This document shows positions 33,722-44,440 of a DNA stretch of 64,000 nt, in pieces; position 1 is the stretch's first letter, and each line of letters starts with the position of its first letter. This DNA is from Brasenia schreberi (lineage: Eukaryota; Streptophyta; Magnoliopsida; Nymphaeales; Cabombaceae). The stretch covers positions 9,462,501 through 9,526,500 of the forward strand of contig JAYKKT010000048.1 of NCBI GenBank assembly GCA_036023115.1, written 5' to 3'. Below the pieces are notes generated by a model, which was not told where the DNA came from, did not search any database, and saw nothing but the letters and a program-made list of their open reading frames with translations. A program made the translations under genes and the position numbers.

Positions 33722-34589
33722 ATTGGTTCTTGGAATATCGGAACATTATCGGGTAAGCTAATGGAGGTGGTAGATACTATGATTCGGAGAAAGATTCATA
33801 TTCTGTGTTTACAAGAGACAAAATGGGTTGGAGAAAAAGCAAAGGAGATAGAGGATACAGGTTTTAAATTATGGTACTCATGTAAAGAAAAGGCCCGAAA
33901 CGGAGTTGGTATTATCATAAATAAAGATTTAAAGGAGAGTGTAGTAGACATACAACGATATGGTGACCGAATCATGACATTGAAATTAGTGTTAGGAGTA
34001 GAGGTTTTGAATATAGTTTGTGCTTACGCACCCCAAGTAGGACTAGAAGATAGTATAAAGACAGTTTTTTGGGAAGAGTTAGATAAGGTGTTTCAAAAGA
34101 TTCCACAAAGGGAGATGATTTGTTTAGGAGGAGATTTAAATGGACATGTCGGTAAAGAGGCATTAGGATATCAAGGGATTCATAGAAACTTTGGTTATGG
34201 GGATATAAACAAGGAAGGTAGGGAGATTTTAAATTTTGCTATGTCATTTGATCTCTTTATAGTCAATACAATCTTCAAAAAACGAGATGAACATTTAATT
34301 ACTTATAAGAGTGGCTTATCACAAACACAAATTGATTACTTTATTTGTAGAAAAAAAAGATAGAGTGTGTTGTAAAGATTGTAAGGTAATTCCAGGAGAA
34401 AGCTTAACCACCCAACATCGACTTTTAGTTATGGATTTACAAATAAAAAAATGGACAAAGAAGAAAAGAGTGCATCGAGCTATTCGGACTAAATGGTGGA
34501 ACCTCAAAAGTGAGAAAGAAGATATATTTAAACAAAAAGTCCTTCAAGGAGATGTTTGGAATTATGTTGGCACACCCTCTGATATGTGA
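33722..34589 (+). pseudogene. RTE LINE endonuclease (APE-type), broken
   Basis: The apurinic-endonuclease fold motifs follow in order: GSWNIGTLSGK, LCLQETKWVG (Glu), VCAYAPQVG, CLGGDLNGHVG (Asp-Asn), YKSGLSQTQIDYFI (Asp) and TTQHRLLVMDL (final His). These cover residues expected for metal and phosphate contacts. The first frame (ATG at 33761, but homology starts earlier, near 33722) stops at about 34361 after a shift in an A-run. The second frame (34311-34589) finishes the domain and ends at a TGA where the related 44.4 kb copy has TGG. Confidence 0.9.
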
Positions 34590-34595
34590 AACAAT

Positions 34596-36086
34596 ATGGC
34601 TATACATATTAGGAAAGTGGCAAAAGATGTGTTAGGGGTATCTAAGGGAGGTGTACCGGCACAAAAAGAAGCTTGGTGGTGGAGTGAAGTAGTACAAAAC
34701 AAAATCAAGGCAAAGAGGGCATGTTACAAATTACATTATGCTAAGAAAACTAGTGAAACTTTAGAAGCTTATAAGAAAGCAAAGAAGGAAGCAAAAAAGG
34801 CCGTTAGTGAAGCAAAAGCTAAGATTTGGGAGGACTTATATAAAAAACTCAACTCAAAAGAGGGTGAAAGAGACATTTTTAGGATAGCTAGGGCTAGAGA
34901 TAAGAAAACTAAAGATCTTAATTATGTTAGATGCATAAAAGACGAGGATGAAAAAATTCTAGTGGCAAATGATGATATAAGAAATAGATGGAAAAACTAT
35001 TTTTATAATCTTTTTAATGAAAATAACGATGTTAGTATTAGTTTAGGAGATTTAGCCAAGTCAGAAAAGTATATAAACCACAATTTCTACCGACGTATTC
35101 AAAAGAATGATGTCAAAGAGGCTCTTAAACATATGAAGAGTGGTAAATCGGTAGGACCAGATAATATTCCTATAGAAGTTTGGAAAATACTAGGAGAAAT
35201 AGGAATCACTTGGCTCACAAGACTATTTAATGAAATATGGAAAAACCAAAAGATGCCCGAGGAATGGAGAGCAAGTACACTTATACCCATATATAAAAAC
35301 AAGGGAGACATTCAAAATTGTGTGAATTATCGAGGTATCAAGTTAATGAGTCATACTATAAAATTATGGGAAAGAATTATTGAACGTAGGTTAAGACAAG
35401 TATCAAGTACAACAGAGAACCAATTTGGATTTATGCCAGGTAGATCTACTATTGAAGCGATTCACCTTTTGAGACGTCTTATGGAACATTTTAGAGCAAA
35501 AAAGAAAGACCTTCACATGATATTTATTGATCTAGAAAAAGCTTATGATAGGGTACCGAGGGAGGTTCTTTGGAGAACTTTGGAAAAAAGAGGTATCCCA
35601 TTGACATATATTAACCTTATAAGAGACATGTATGATGGTGCAAAAACATGTGTGAGGACTCATGAAGGAACGACAGACTTCTTTGAAGTTAATATTGGGT
35701 TACATCAAGGATCAACTTTAAGTCCATACTTATTTATAATGGTGATGGATGAGTTAACAAAACATATTCAAGATGAAGTACCTTGGTGTATGTTATTTGC
35801 AGATGACATTGTATTAGTGGAGGAGTCTAAGGAAAAAGTTAATAGAAAATTGGAACTATGGAGAGAAACATTAGAAAACAAAGGCCTCCGACTTAGTAGA
35901 ACAAAGACAGAATATATGGAATGTAAGTTTGATCATTTGGCTACTTTAGAGGACATAGAAATTAAAATTGGCACACATTGCATTCCCCAAAAGGAAAGTT
36001 TTAAATACCTAGGGTCAATTTTTCAAAGTGATGGAAGAATTGATGGAGATGTTACACATAGAATTAATGCTGGTTGGTTAAAATAG
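34596..36086 (+). pseudogene. RTE LINE reverse transcriptase, C-terminus cut by stops
   Basis: 496 residues. A Lys/Glu-rich helical region with [19 protein letters not shown] comes first, then the RT domain: [74 protein letters not shown] and the catalytic [14 protein letters not shown], then [16 protein letters not shown]. The Met at 34596 is downstream of a nonsense codon; the natural protein is continuous with the endonuclease. A TAG at 36084 (TGG in the 29.6 kb copy) separates the last part, which reopens as 36171-36455 with [17 protein letters not shown]. Confidence 0.9.
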
Positions 36087-36667
36087 AGAGGAGCATCAGG
36101 TATTCTTTGTGACAAGAAGATACCATTAAAATTAAAAGGTAAATATTATAGAGCAGCAGTTAGGCCTGCCATGTTTTATGGTTCTGAGTGTTGGGCAGTT
36201 AATCATCAACATGTACAAAAGATGTCTGTGACAGAAATGAAGATGTTGAGATGGATGAGTGGTCATACAAGAAAAGACCGTATACATAATGAGGTTATTA
36301 GAAACAAATTAGGAGTGGCACCAATAGAGGATAAAATGAGAGAACATCGTTTAAGATGGTTTGGACATATAGAAAGAAGATCAAAAGAAGAACCTGTAAG
36401 AAGGTTAGAAAACCTAAATTTGGAAAGTATTAAAAGAGGTAGAGGACGACCATAAAAGTGTTGGAAAGAAACAATAAAGAATGATCTAGCTTATTGGGAG
36501 TTAACTGCTAACATGGCGCACGATAGAGATCTGTGGAAACAAAGAATCCATGTAGCCGACCCCGTCTAGTATGGGAAAAGGCTTAGTTGTTGTTGTTGTT
36601 GTTGTTGTTTTTATATTTTTAATTATTTTAATTCTTACAAATAAGAATCGACAGTTTCGAAACACCT

Positions 36668-37225
36668 GTTTAAAAAGAGTGTAAAAGCACGACTGTTTTT
36701 GCATTTGTGTAGGTTCTATTGTCATCCATCAAATTGCAGGCTCAACCTCGTAATCAAACAACCCCTAGGTAGTCCTGTCAAAGGCTCACAACCAAATTTG
36801 GGATATGACTTGATCTAGGTCTATTGTATTAGACTTGATGAAACCCATTGCTCATAATTGTGCTTGATCATATTGAACATGATCAATGTGTTTTATCAGT
36901 AGCATGTATAATCTGTAAGAAAACAAGCTAAGCTTATCAGTAGCATGGTCATACATGATCTTTAATGATTGCAATAGAAGTTGCAACAAATATCATTTTA
37001 ATTTAATTTAGAAAGAGTTAATTTAGTCAATGAAAATTAGAGAAAAAAATGCATTCTCGAAGTTTAAAAAAGAAGCTCCTGTTCAAGTCATCTCTCCCAG
37101 CTTTGACTCAGCTTAAATGGAAAAATGGGAAATATAGATCAACAAGCAGCCTTTACTCAATTTACCAGCCCTAAGTTAGAGTAACAAACTTTTCCCTGCA
37201 AAATGTGTTTGTATAATTATCAACT
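36668..37225 (+). repeat. Left arm of a long inverted repeat
   Basis: Its reverse complement is found at 40375-41033. Shared words in order: TTTTTGCATTTGTGTA, AACCTCGTAATCAAACAAC, CCAAATTTGGGATATGACTT, GATCTAGGTCTA, CATAATTGTGCTTGATC, AACAAGCTAAGCTTATCAGT, GCATGGTCATACATG, GTTGCAACAAATATCATTTT, CAAGTCATCTCTC, CAATTTACCAGCCCTAAG. It starts 60 bases right of the LINE tail. Confidence 0.85.
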
Positions 37226-37244
37226 TTTTCTCATTGGTGTATAG

Positions 37245-37445
37245 AGAGAGAGAGAGAAAGAGAAAGAAATTTTCAACAATCTTGTGTTGATAGATGGTCG
37301 AAATTTAAATTAAAAAATAAAATATGCATGTCAATAAAATATACTTTTAAATTAGATATGTACTTTTATTTTTTAAATTCAAATTTAACCTAAAGATCTT
37401 TGAATTTGCTAACACCTAAGTATGTTTACATATACCAAGTTCTCT
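37245..37445. mobile_element. MITE-like element related to 6518-6742
   Basis: GAAATTTAAATT, ATACTTTTAAATT, TTTTTTAAATTCAAATTT and TTTGCTAACACCTAAGTATG follow the order of the 6.5 kb element. Its outer left end is merged with a (GA)n run. It sits at the inner edge of the left inverted-repeat arm. Confidence 0.45.
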
Positions 37446-37481
<36 letters not shown>

Positions 37482-37623
37482 AACTGTATCCTACTCCCTC
37501 TAACATGTCAACTCATGCTCACCTAGTGATTTTCAGCAGTATAAGTATAATTTAAAATTATGTGAGAGTTTTTGAAAATGTATGAAAAGCAATGTCATTA
37601 CACTTGTGCACAGAATACAATCA

Positions 37624-37743
<120 letters not shown>

Positions 37744-38174
37744 CAGTCAAACCAGGTCTGAGTTCAGTTAAGCGCATTCCATCACATTGACGCCGAAACA
37801 TTAGCAATGCCACTTCCTCAGTGACATAAGAATTTACAATTTCCTCAAAAGTTATTTAACTTAATTTTGCGATTTCTGAGTTTATTATTTGAAGACCACA
37901 TTTCCTCTAATTTTGTAAAGAGAAGCATTCATAAAAGAAATTGAAGGCTTACGTTAACTACAACTAAGTAATAAGAGGACAAATTCCGCATTTTCGTTCA
38001 AATTAATGGCTTAAAGATGGCCAAAGTTGTGATGAACTTCTTGAATTAGAGTTTTTTTGCTTCCATGGAAGGGATGGACTACCATAAGCCTGAGAGATAT
38101 GCAAGGCAAAATTCCCATATTGGTTCACAATGCGCTACAGCAACAAAATGTAGTTGATCGAACAAGTGAAGCTT

Positions 38175-39347
38175 TTATCTTTTCCTCTTCGAGTGAAACC
38201 ATACAAGGTGGGAAGGATCTTCACGCATCATCTTGGACACCAAATAACCAGCAACGGACCAGGTTTGAAGCTTGCGCGATTGTTTTCCGATGTACCGACC
38301 ACTTTTACCGTCATAGTATTCCGGCCAACCATCTTTGTAAAGCCTACGCTCGGCAAGATCGAGAGCACGTCTCGCTATGTGCGGCCTCCCAGTTTTAATG
38401 CACACTGCTGTAAACAACCATAGAAGAACTGCAAAAACAGAGACCATATTAAACGAAATGATCAATCCCAAATCAGCAGGATCACTCACACGAATAGAGA
38501 TGGACTTGAGGAATGCACGCATTTAGAATGAAATGTATAAGACGGCAACAGGTCGAGCGCCGGTAAAACGAGGAGGAAAAGATCAAAACTATCAAATGCC
38601 AATTTAACAATCCGAAACGAGCTACTCAGAAGCTGAATAGATGTTGGAGTTGGAGAAGACTTGGTTTTGGCATGATGAGTAATTCAAATTGGCAATATCA
38701 CACAACTCATGAGTTGGTTGCTCATATAGAATCAATGGCCACAAATGACATCACACAACTCATGTGTGTGTGTGTGTGACAGAGAGAGGGGGGCGCACCT
38801 GGCCAAGAACCACCATTATGATAACTCCATCTTGTGTTCTTAGGATCACCACCGGTGATTATGCGCCATTCGTGACTCTCCAAATCTGGATAAGAGACCT
38901 TAAGAGGCATTTCACCAACGAGATCCTCCCATCTCTCTTCAATGAGATCCATGATAGCCTTGGATTGTACCTTCAGTGGCCAACGATGACAAAATTGCTA
39001 TGCAGTTACCTAAAGCAAACCATCTGAAGTCTATTCTAGCTTGACTAACATTCCCAATGAAGTATCCACCACTCGTTGGCATGAAATCAAACACCCAATC
39101 TGGAATTGATTACATTGAACTTGTTAACCGCAGTATGTGAATACTCCTCTGTCTTGTATCGGTAAACATTGTTCAATTGCCGGAAATCAAGCCAGAAATA
39201 ATAGCGCAGATGATATCTGAGAACATGTAATCTTTTGTCTATCATTCCTATGAATCCTTCGCCGCCACCTGCTCTCAGAAGCCGACGAGCGCATCTCAAT
39301 GCCATAAAGAACAATGCATGTATCTCAATAGGATAACCATAGATACC
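38175..39347 (-). pseudogene. Alkaline/neutral invertase (GH100) fragment, broken
   Basis: GH100 invertases split sucrose into glucose and fructose in cytosol, plastid or mitochondrion; only the C-terminal 40% or so is present. Exon 38799-39347 begins after an acceptor (GTCGCAG|GGTATC) with [40 protein letters not shown], then an indel after VNKFNV, then [10 protein letters not shown] (other frame), [10 protein letters not shown], another shift, and [20 protein letters not shown] to HNGGSWP. An intron with GT-AG borders follows, then exon 38175-38428: [40 protein letters not shown] and MMREDPSHL. One missing G after HL shifts the end into the wrong frame. At least three frame breaks and no N-terminal half. 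The retained intron shows it came from genomic DNA, not a processed mRNA. It lies between the arms of the inverted repeat. Confidence 0.92.
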
Positions 39348-39451
39348 CTGCGACAGGAAATATGTAACGCCATGTCGAATTATTTGGTGAAGATGATGGG
39401 AAAGCAATCTTGATATAGGAGTTGTACAATTACAACTGCGGATGGAACAAA

Positions 39452-39592
39452 AGGAAAGTGTTGGAAAGAAACAATAAAGAATGATCCAGTTTATTGTGAG
39501 TTAACTGCTAACATGACACATGATAGGGCTACGTGGAAACAAAGAATTCATCTGACCCCGTCTAGTATGGGAAAAGGCTCAGTTGTTGTTGT
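39452..39592 (+). mobile_element. RTE LINE 3' end fragment
   Basis: AAGTGTTGGAAAGAAACAAT, AATAAAGAATGATCC, ACATGACACATGATAGGGCT, GACCCCGTCTAGTATGGG, AAAGGCTCAG and a (TTG)n tail. It interrupts the invertase gene just upstream of its first remaining exon, so the insertion may have removed or displaced the 5' exons. Confidence 0.85.
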
Positions 39593-40277
39593 ATAATTAG
39601 GGAGTGCACTTAACGCTATTTAAGAATCAAGAAAAGTTTCACAAAATTAGGGTGTTAGCTTGGGACTTAAACTTCTCATGAAGTAAAATCGAAATAAAAG
39701 ATTTCCATCATTAATAAAAGAAAAGACTTCTACTAAAACAATGCAACTTTTCTAATATTACATCTACCTAGACATGTTGATGTGACACCCAAGCCAGGTC
39801 ATTATCGCATATGGTTATATAAAATATTAATTAATAATAAACAATAGTTTTAATCTTATATAAAAATAATTAATAATGAGTAAGTAATATCTATTGAATG
39901 TTAATTAATATTAATCTAATTGATTAATATATTATTAATGTATATATAATTAATATATTTTGTAATGCTCATTTAATATATATTCTAAAATATATATATA
40001 TATATATATTAATTAATATAAGCTTACGTGACTTAGGTCCCACATTAGAACAATTAACATTGTTATGATAGATCTCGATTTTAATGCATGAAAATTTGAA
40101 AACTAGACTTTGTTTAAATTATAGAAGTTAGGGGTTGTGCACTGGTTGGTTCGGTTCAATAACCGAACTGAAATCACCGATAACTGAACTTTTTTTAAAT
40201 ATGAATTGTGCAGGTAACCCATCTCCACCAAACCGAATTATTTCGGTTTGCCATCTATAGCTGAATTCTCTCTCTCT

Positions 40278-40279
<2 letters not shown>
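39593..40279. other. AT-rich, nothing recognised
   Basis: Dense in TTAATTAATAT words (39830-40020) and a short (TA)n run. No gene. Confidence 0.5.

Positions 40280-40369
<90 letters not shown>
40280..40369. repeat. Long (AT)n microsatellite
   Basis: About 45 AT units adjoining the inner edge of the right inverted-repeat arm. Confidence 0.97.
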
Positions 40370-40370
<1 letters not shown>

Positions 40371-40374
40371 GCCC

Positions 40375-40718
40375 CAATGAAAAAAAAAGCTGATTGTTAT
40401 ATAGACATGCGTGTAGGGAAAAATTTTCTAGTCTAGCTTAGGGCTGGTAAATTGAGCCAAGGATGATCATTTGTCTTGTTAATCTGTATTTCCAATTTTC
40501 TCATTGAGGATGAGTCAAAGCTGAGAGAGATGACTTGAACATGAGGTTCCCCGGGATGTAATTTTTTTCTGTTATGTTCATTCACTAAAGTAACCCTTTC
40601 CGAATTAAATTAAAATAATATTTGTTGCAACTTTTATTATAACCGTTGAGAACATGTATGACCATGCGACTGATAAGCTTAGCTTGTTTCCTTATAGATT
40701 ATACATGTAAGAGTGACT

Positions 40719-40765
<47 letters not shown>

Positions 40766-41033
40766 AGTATAAAACATTACACAAGATGAGATGACTCGAG
40801 GTATGGCGTTCAGCTGCATCGATCATGTTCAATAGGATCAAGCACAATTATGGGAAATGGGTTGCAACCCAGCTTTAAATAAACAAAGGCTAACACAGTA
40901 GACCTAGATCAAGTCATACCCCAAATTTGGCTGTGACAAGGCTACCTTAGAGGTTGTTTGATTATGAGGTTGGGGCTGCAATTCCGTGGACAACAGTAAA
41001 ACCTTACACAAATGCAAAACCAATTGTGCTTGA
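40375..41033 (-). repeat. Right arm of a long inverted repeat
   Basis: Inverted partner of 36668-37225. It is longer because it has gained a (CA)n(TA)n microsatellite (about 40717-40765) and neighbouring sequence absent from the left arm. The arms are diverged but clearly colinear over their whole length. Confidence 0.85.
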
Positions 41034-41510
41034 GTTCACAAAGGAAGCCCGAAGCCCAATACATACACTTAGACATGGTTGACTACAAGTAAACTAGAAC
41101 AGGTGGTTCCAAATCATTGGTTATGGTTTACTAGGATTAAAATATTTTAAAATATAAAAAACTAAATTTTAAAAAATACTATAACTATTTTTTTTCACAA
41201 AGAGTCTTCTTATCTCACTGGATAAGGGTAAACCTTTACACTAATAATTTATTTAATTAATTCAAATTCGAAATTCCAAAGGAACTTATTTGTTGCAGGT
41301 TGTTCAAGGTGTCCTATGGTTGATTTAGGTCTTTTAAAGAGGTAACTCAGTGTCCTAAATGTGATAGATTTGGTTGAGTTTACTAACGCATGTTCGGGCT
41401 AACCAATTGTCATCTACATCAACTCTTGGCTGCAAATGAGTATATCATCAAGATATACTATCACAAACTCATTAATGTACCATACAACATCTCATTCATA
41501 AAGTTGGGGT
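41034..41510. other. Non-coding; GGTTC-type repeat start
   Basis: CTTAGACATGGTTGAC at about 41070 followed by AACAGGTGGTTCC resembles the starts of the GGTTC-rich repeats. The rest is AT-rich with no gene seen. Confidence 0.35.
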
Positions 41511-43798
41511 ATTGGTAGGTACACATTGCACTCGGGGATGAGGCCAAAATGACACCGGTAACATGGTACGATGCGTACGAGTTTTTGGTAATGTAATTCG
41601 AGCTAACCAATGCACCCGCCATGTTTGCTGACTTATGAATGAGGTGTTGCATGGGTACGTTGATGAGTTTGTGGTGGTATATCTTCATGATATAGTCATC
41701 TACAGTCGAGACTTAGAAGAGCACGTTTGACATATTTTCTTAGTGTTTTTGAGATTGCGATTACACACATTATATGTAAAGAGGAAAAAGTGACCAAATC
41801 ACTTTCTTGGGCCATATCATAGGCGGAGGTGAGATCCATATGAACCCCAAGAAAGTATGTGCTATTAAGAGTTGAAAGCAATATACTTGGTGGAGGAGTT
41901 GAGGAGTTTTCTTGGGTTGTCCAACTATTACCGGAAGCTCATAATGTTTTTTTTGAAGATGACAACTCCTCTCATTGAATTGTTGAAAAAAGGTTCTACT
42001 TGGGCGTGAACTTCCAAGTGTATGGAAGCCTTTGAAAAAAGGTTAGTGGAGAGCCAATGCTTCACTTACCTGATTTTACACAATCATTCATGGTGCATAT
42101 GGATGCGAGTGATCAAGCTCTTGGTGATATTCTTTCCCAAGATGGTCACCCGATTGCCTGATTTTGTTTGAGAGTTAGAAACTCAAGAAGGTTGAGACTT
42201 GATACCCAACCCATGAGAGGAAATTATTGGTCATGGTTCATTGCCTTCATCTTTGAAGAGTATATCTTTTAGGGTCTTATTTTACGCTTGTCACAGATAA
42301 TCTAGCAAATATATTTCTCAAAACGCAAAAGAAATTGACTCTAAGACAAGTATGATGGCTCAAGTTACTTGAGGAATATGATTTTGAGTGGGCTTATTGA
42401 TCGTGAATTGAGAATTCCATGGCCAATGCCCTCAGCTGAAAGCATACTGAGGGGGCCTTGGGTGCCATAACCCAGCTCCAAGGTGATATGATATAAAAAA
42501 TCAGGCAACTCGCCAAAGAGGATCCTTCATACAAACAAATTCGTGAGCAGGTATGAGCTAGTTCCACCAAAAAATACAAGATTCGTAATGACATAGTGTG
42601 CACCAAGAGTAGGCAACTAGTAGTCCCTGAGGTTGGAGGATTAAAGGGAAGTTTGATGTACGAAATTCAGGACTCAACATATGCAAAGGCACCTCGGAAT
42701 TGAGAGGATCATCTCCCTCTTGGAGCACGGATAATACTAGCCCTAGATGACACATGAAGTGGCTAATTGTGTGTTTGCCCCTTATGCCAACAAGACAAGG
42801 TGGAGCACATGCGATCAGCCGGGTTACTGTAACTCCTTCTGGAGAGCTATTTCCATGGATTTCATTTTGGAACTTCCTAAGATATATGGTTTTGAAACAA
42901 TTCTTGTGGTGGTTGATTAGTTCTCCAAGTATGGGGCCTTCATAGCCGCACCATGGGAGTGAAACGTTAAGGAGACAATGTGCTTATTCCTACACTATGT
43001 GGTGAAGTACTTTGGCATTTCGAAGGAGATTGTAAGCGATTGCAATGTACGCTTCACAAGCAAATTTTGGACTGAATTATTTCGGATACTTGACACACGA
43101 TTACTATTTTCATCTTCCCATCATTTGCAAATAGACGACCAAATCGAGAGATTTAAATCCATGTTAGAGGAATACTTGTGCCATTATATGATAGACAACC
43201 AAAAAAACTAGGTGTCATTGCTTGAGATAGCTACAACTCACACCACAACTCATCACTCGGGATGAGTGCATTTGAGCTTGTGATGGGTTGGTAGCCACTC
43301 GATCTGTTGGAGTTGATACAAGGGGATGGTAGTGGATGTTGTCTAGCCACTCCATGAGGTGTGGGAGAGGCAAGCCTTGTACGAGGACACCAAAAACTCC
43401 CTCAATTGAGCACAAGCTCGTATGGTGAAACAAGCAAACAAGCATTGAGGCACAATGAAGTTCAGGATTGGTGATCAAGTGTAGCTTAAGAGACTCGAGT
43501 ATATCCGCAAGTATACAAGGGTAGTCATATTGGGTTGAAGATGAAGTATGACGAGCCATTCTGATTGACACAATGCATTGAGCAGGTGGCATACAACTAG
43601 AATCGCCGAACATTGAAATTTCATATGGTTTTTCATGTTTTACAGCTAAAGATATATCATGAGGATTTAGAGAGGTTGAAATATTGACCCAGTGCAATGG
43701 ATTGGTGAGGCCCCGGTGATCACGCATGGGTTCATAGCATGTAGTTGTAGCACTAAGAGCACTTACTATGTGCCTATCATGAAGCCTTGAGGGCGAGT
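41511..43798 (+). pseudogene. Ty3/gypsy chromovirus pol: RT end, RNase H, integrase (decayed)
   Basis: The 3' half of a gypsy pol, full of stops. RT: the catalytic YLDDIVIY of the sister copy at 50.2 kb reads YLHDIVIY here. After it come FLGLSNYYRKL-like sequence and RNase H with HMDASDQALGDILSQDGHPI. Integrase core: 42978-43211 with YFGISKEIVSDCNVRFTSKF, WTELFRIL, and HHLQIDDQIERFKSMLEEYL in place of the usual HPQTDGQTERVN. After that comes a GMSAFELVMGW-like stretch and the end of integrase. A purine-rich tract follows directly and then an LTR. It is a dead relic. Confidence 0.85.
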
Positions 43799-43810
43799 CT
43801 AGGGGAGAAT
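43799..43810 (+). other. Polypurine tract of the gypsy element
   Basis: CTAGGGGAGAAT lies immediately before the LTR start TGTCACTGG. A purine-rich primer for plus-strand synthesis is expected exactly here. The inverted copy has CTGGGGGAGAAT at 53449-53460. Confidence 0.75.
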
Positions 43811-44358
43811 TGTCACTGGACTAATTTAAGTGGTGCACATGCTTTGGAAGCATCTTGAACTTTCTAGCAAACCTCCCTTCTAATATGCTTTTTAACCCCC
43901 TTAGCCAACTAGTATAGATAATTGTAATCGAGTAACCAACTTGGGCATGCATGAGTGTAACTAATAATAATATATGCTTCTAGTATCATGGGTTGGATTT
44001 ATTGTAATCACTAGAGGCATGTCTCCCATGCCTATAAATAGATTAGAGGCATGCTTGGGAAGATATAGTCTCTTCAGACCCTTGTAGTGCATCCTTGATA
44101 TCAATAAAGTGTATTTTTTCTAAGTTGTTCTGCCCCGTCATCTATATGTGTATGTGGCTTCACCTCACGCCTAGAGAAGTGAGTGTGTATGAGAGTGGGG
44201 GAGTGTAGCCTCAAGAGTGAGCATTTGACTCCGACACTAGGCTGAGCCTGCATACTGTTTACTGCACTTGCACCTGAGTGGCTAAGTAGGGAGCACCCTA
44301 TTGCCATCACTATAGCGTAAAACTCCTTTTGAGCAAGAATGGAGTGCAATAGGTGCCA
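43811..44358 (+). mobile_element. Gypsy LTR (548 bases)
   Basis: It runs from TGTCACTGG to GGTGCCA, so it has TG...CA ends. Inside are TATAAATA at about 44032 (promoter) and AATAAAG at about 44103 (poly(A) signal). It is flanked on the left by a polypurine tract and on the right by GTGATATCAGAGCC, one base from the initiator tRNA-Met primer-binding consensus. It therefore looks like an LTR with internal sequence on both sides. Confidence 0.8.
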
Positions 44359-44440
44359 AAGTGATATCAGAGCCTTCTCGCATTGATATCGAAGGAAGAT
44401 CATAACGGAAGATTAGTTGTTCGGTCGTTGGAAGTATCCA
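44359..44440 (+). other. Gypsy primer-binding site and leader
   Basis: GTGATATCAGAGCC matches the complement of the initiator tRNA-Met 3' end with one mismatch. The leader is cut a little to the right by a LINE. Confidence 0.6.

Larger units (their letters stand above)
33703..36608 (+). mobile_element. RTE-clade LINE, nearly full length
   Basis: Best copy of the family: endonuclease then reverse transcriptase on one strand, ending in TAGTATGGGAAAAGGCTTAG and (TTG)n. The left end of homology with the 44.4 kb copy is at CTAGATAATAAGATT, so a few tens of bases of 5' sequence are missing. The element moves by target-primed reverse transcription: the endonuclease nicks DNA and RT copies the RNA from its 3' end, which is why most other copies keep only the 3' end. 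Lesions: a frameshift in an A-run at about 34350, TGA at 34587, TAG at 36084 and TAA at about 36452. All other copies are more damaged or shorter. It is close to intact but probably inactive. Confidence 0.92.

Noticed and set aside
43215..43727. 170-residue minus-strand frame
   Set aside because: It is antisense to the gypsy integrase end, which explains the open frame.
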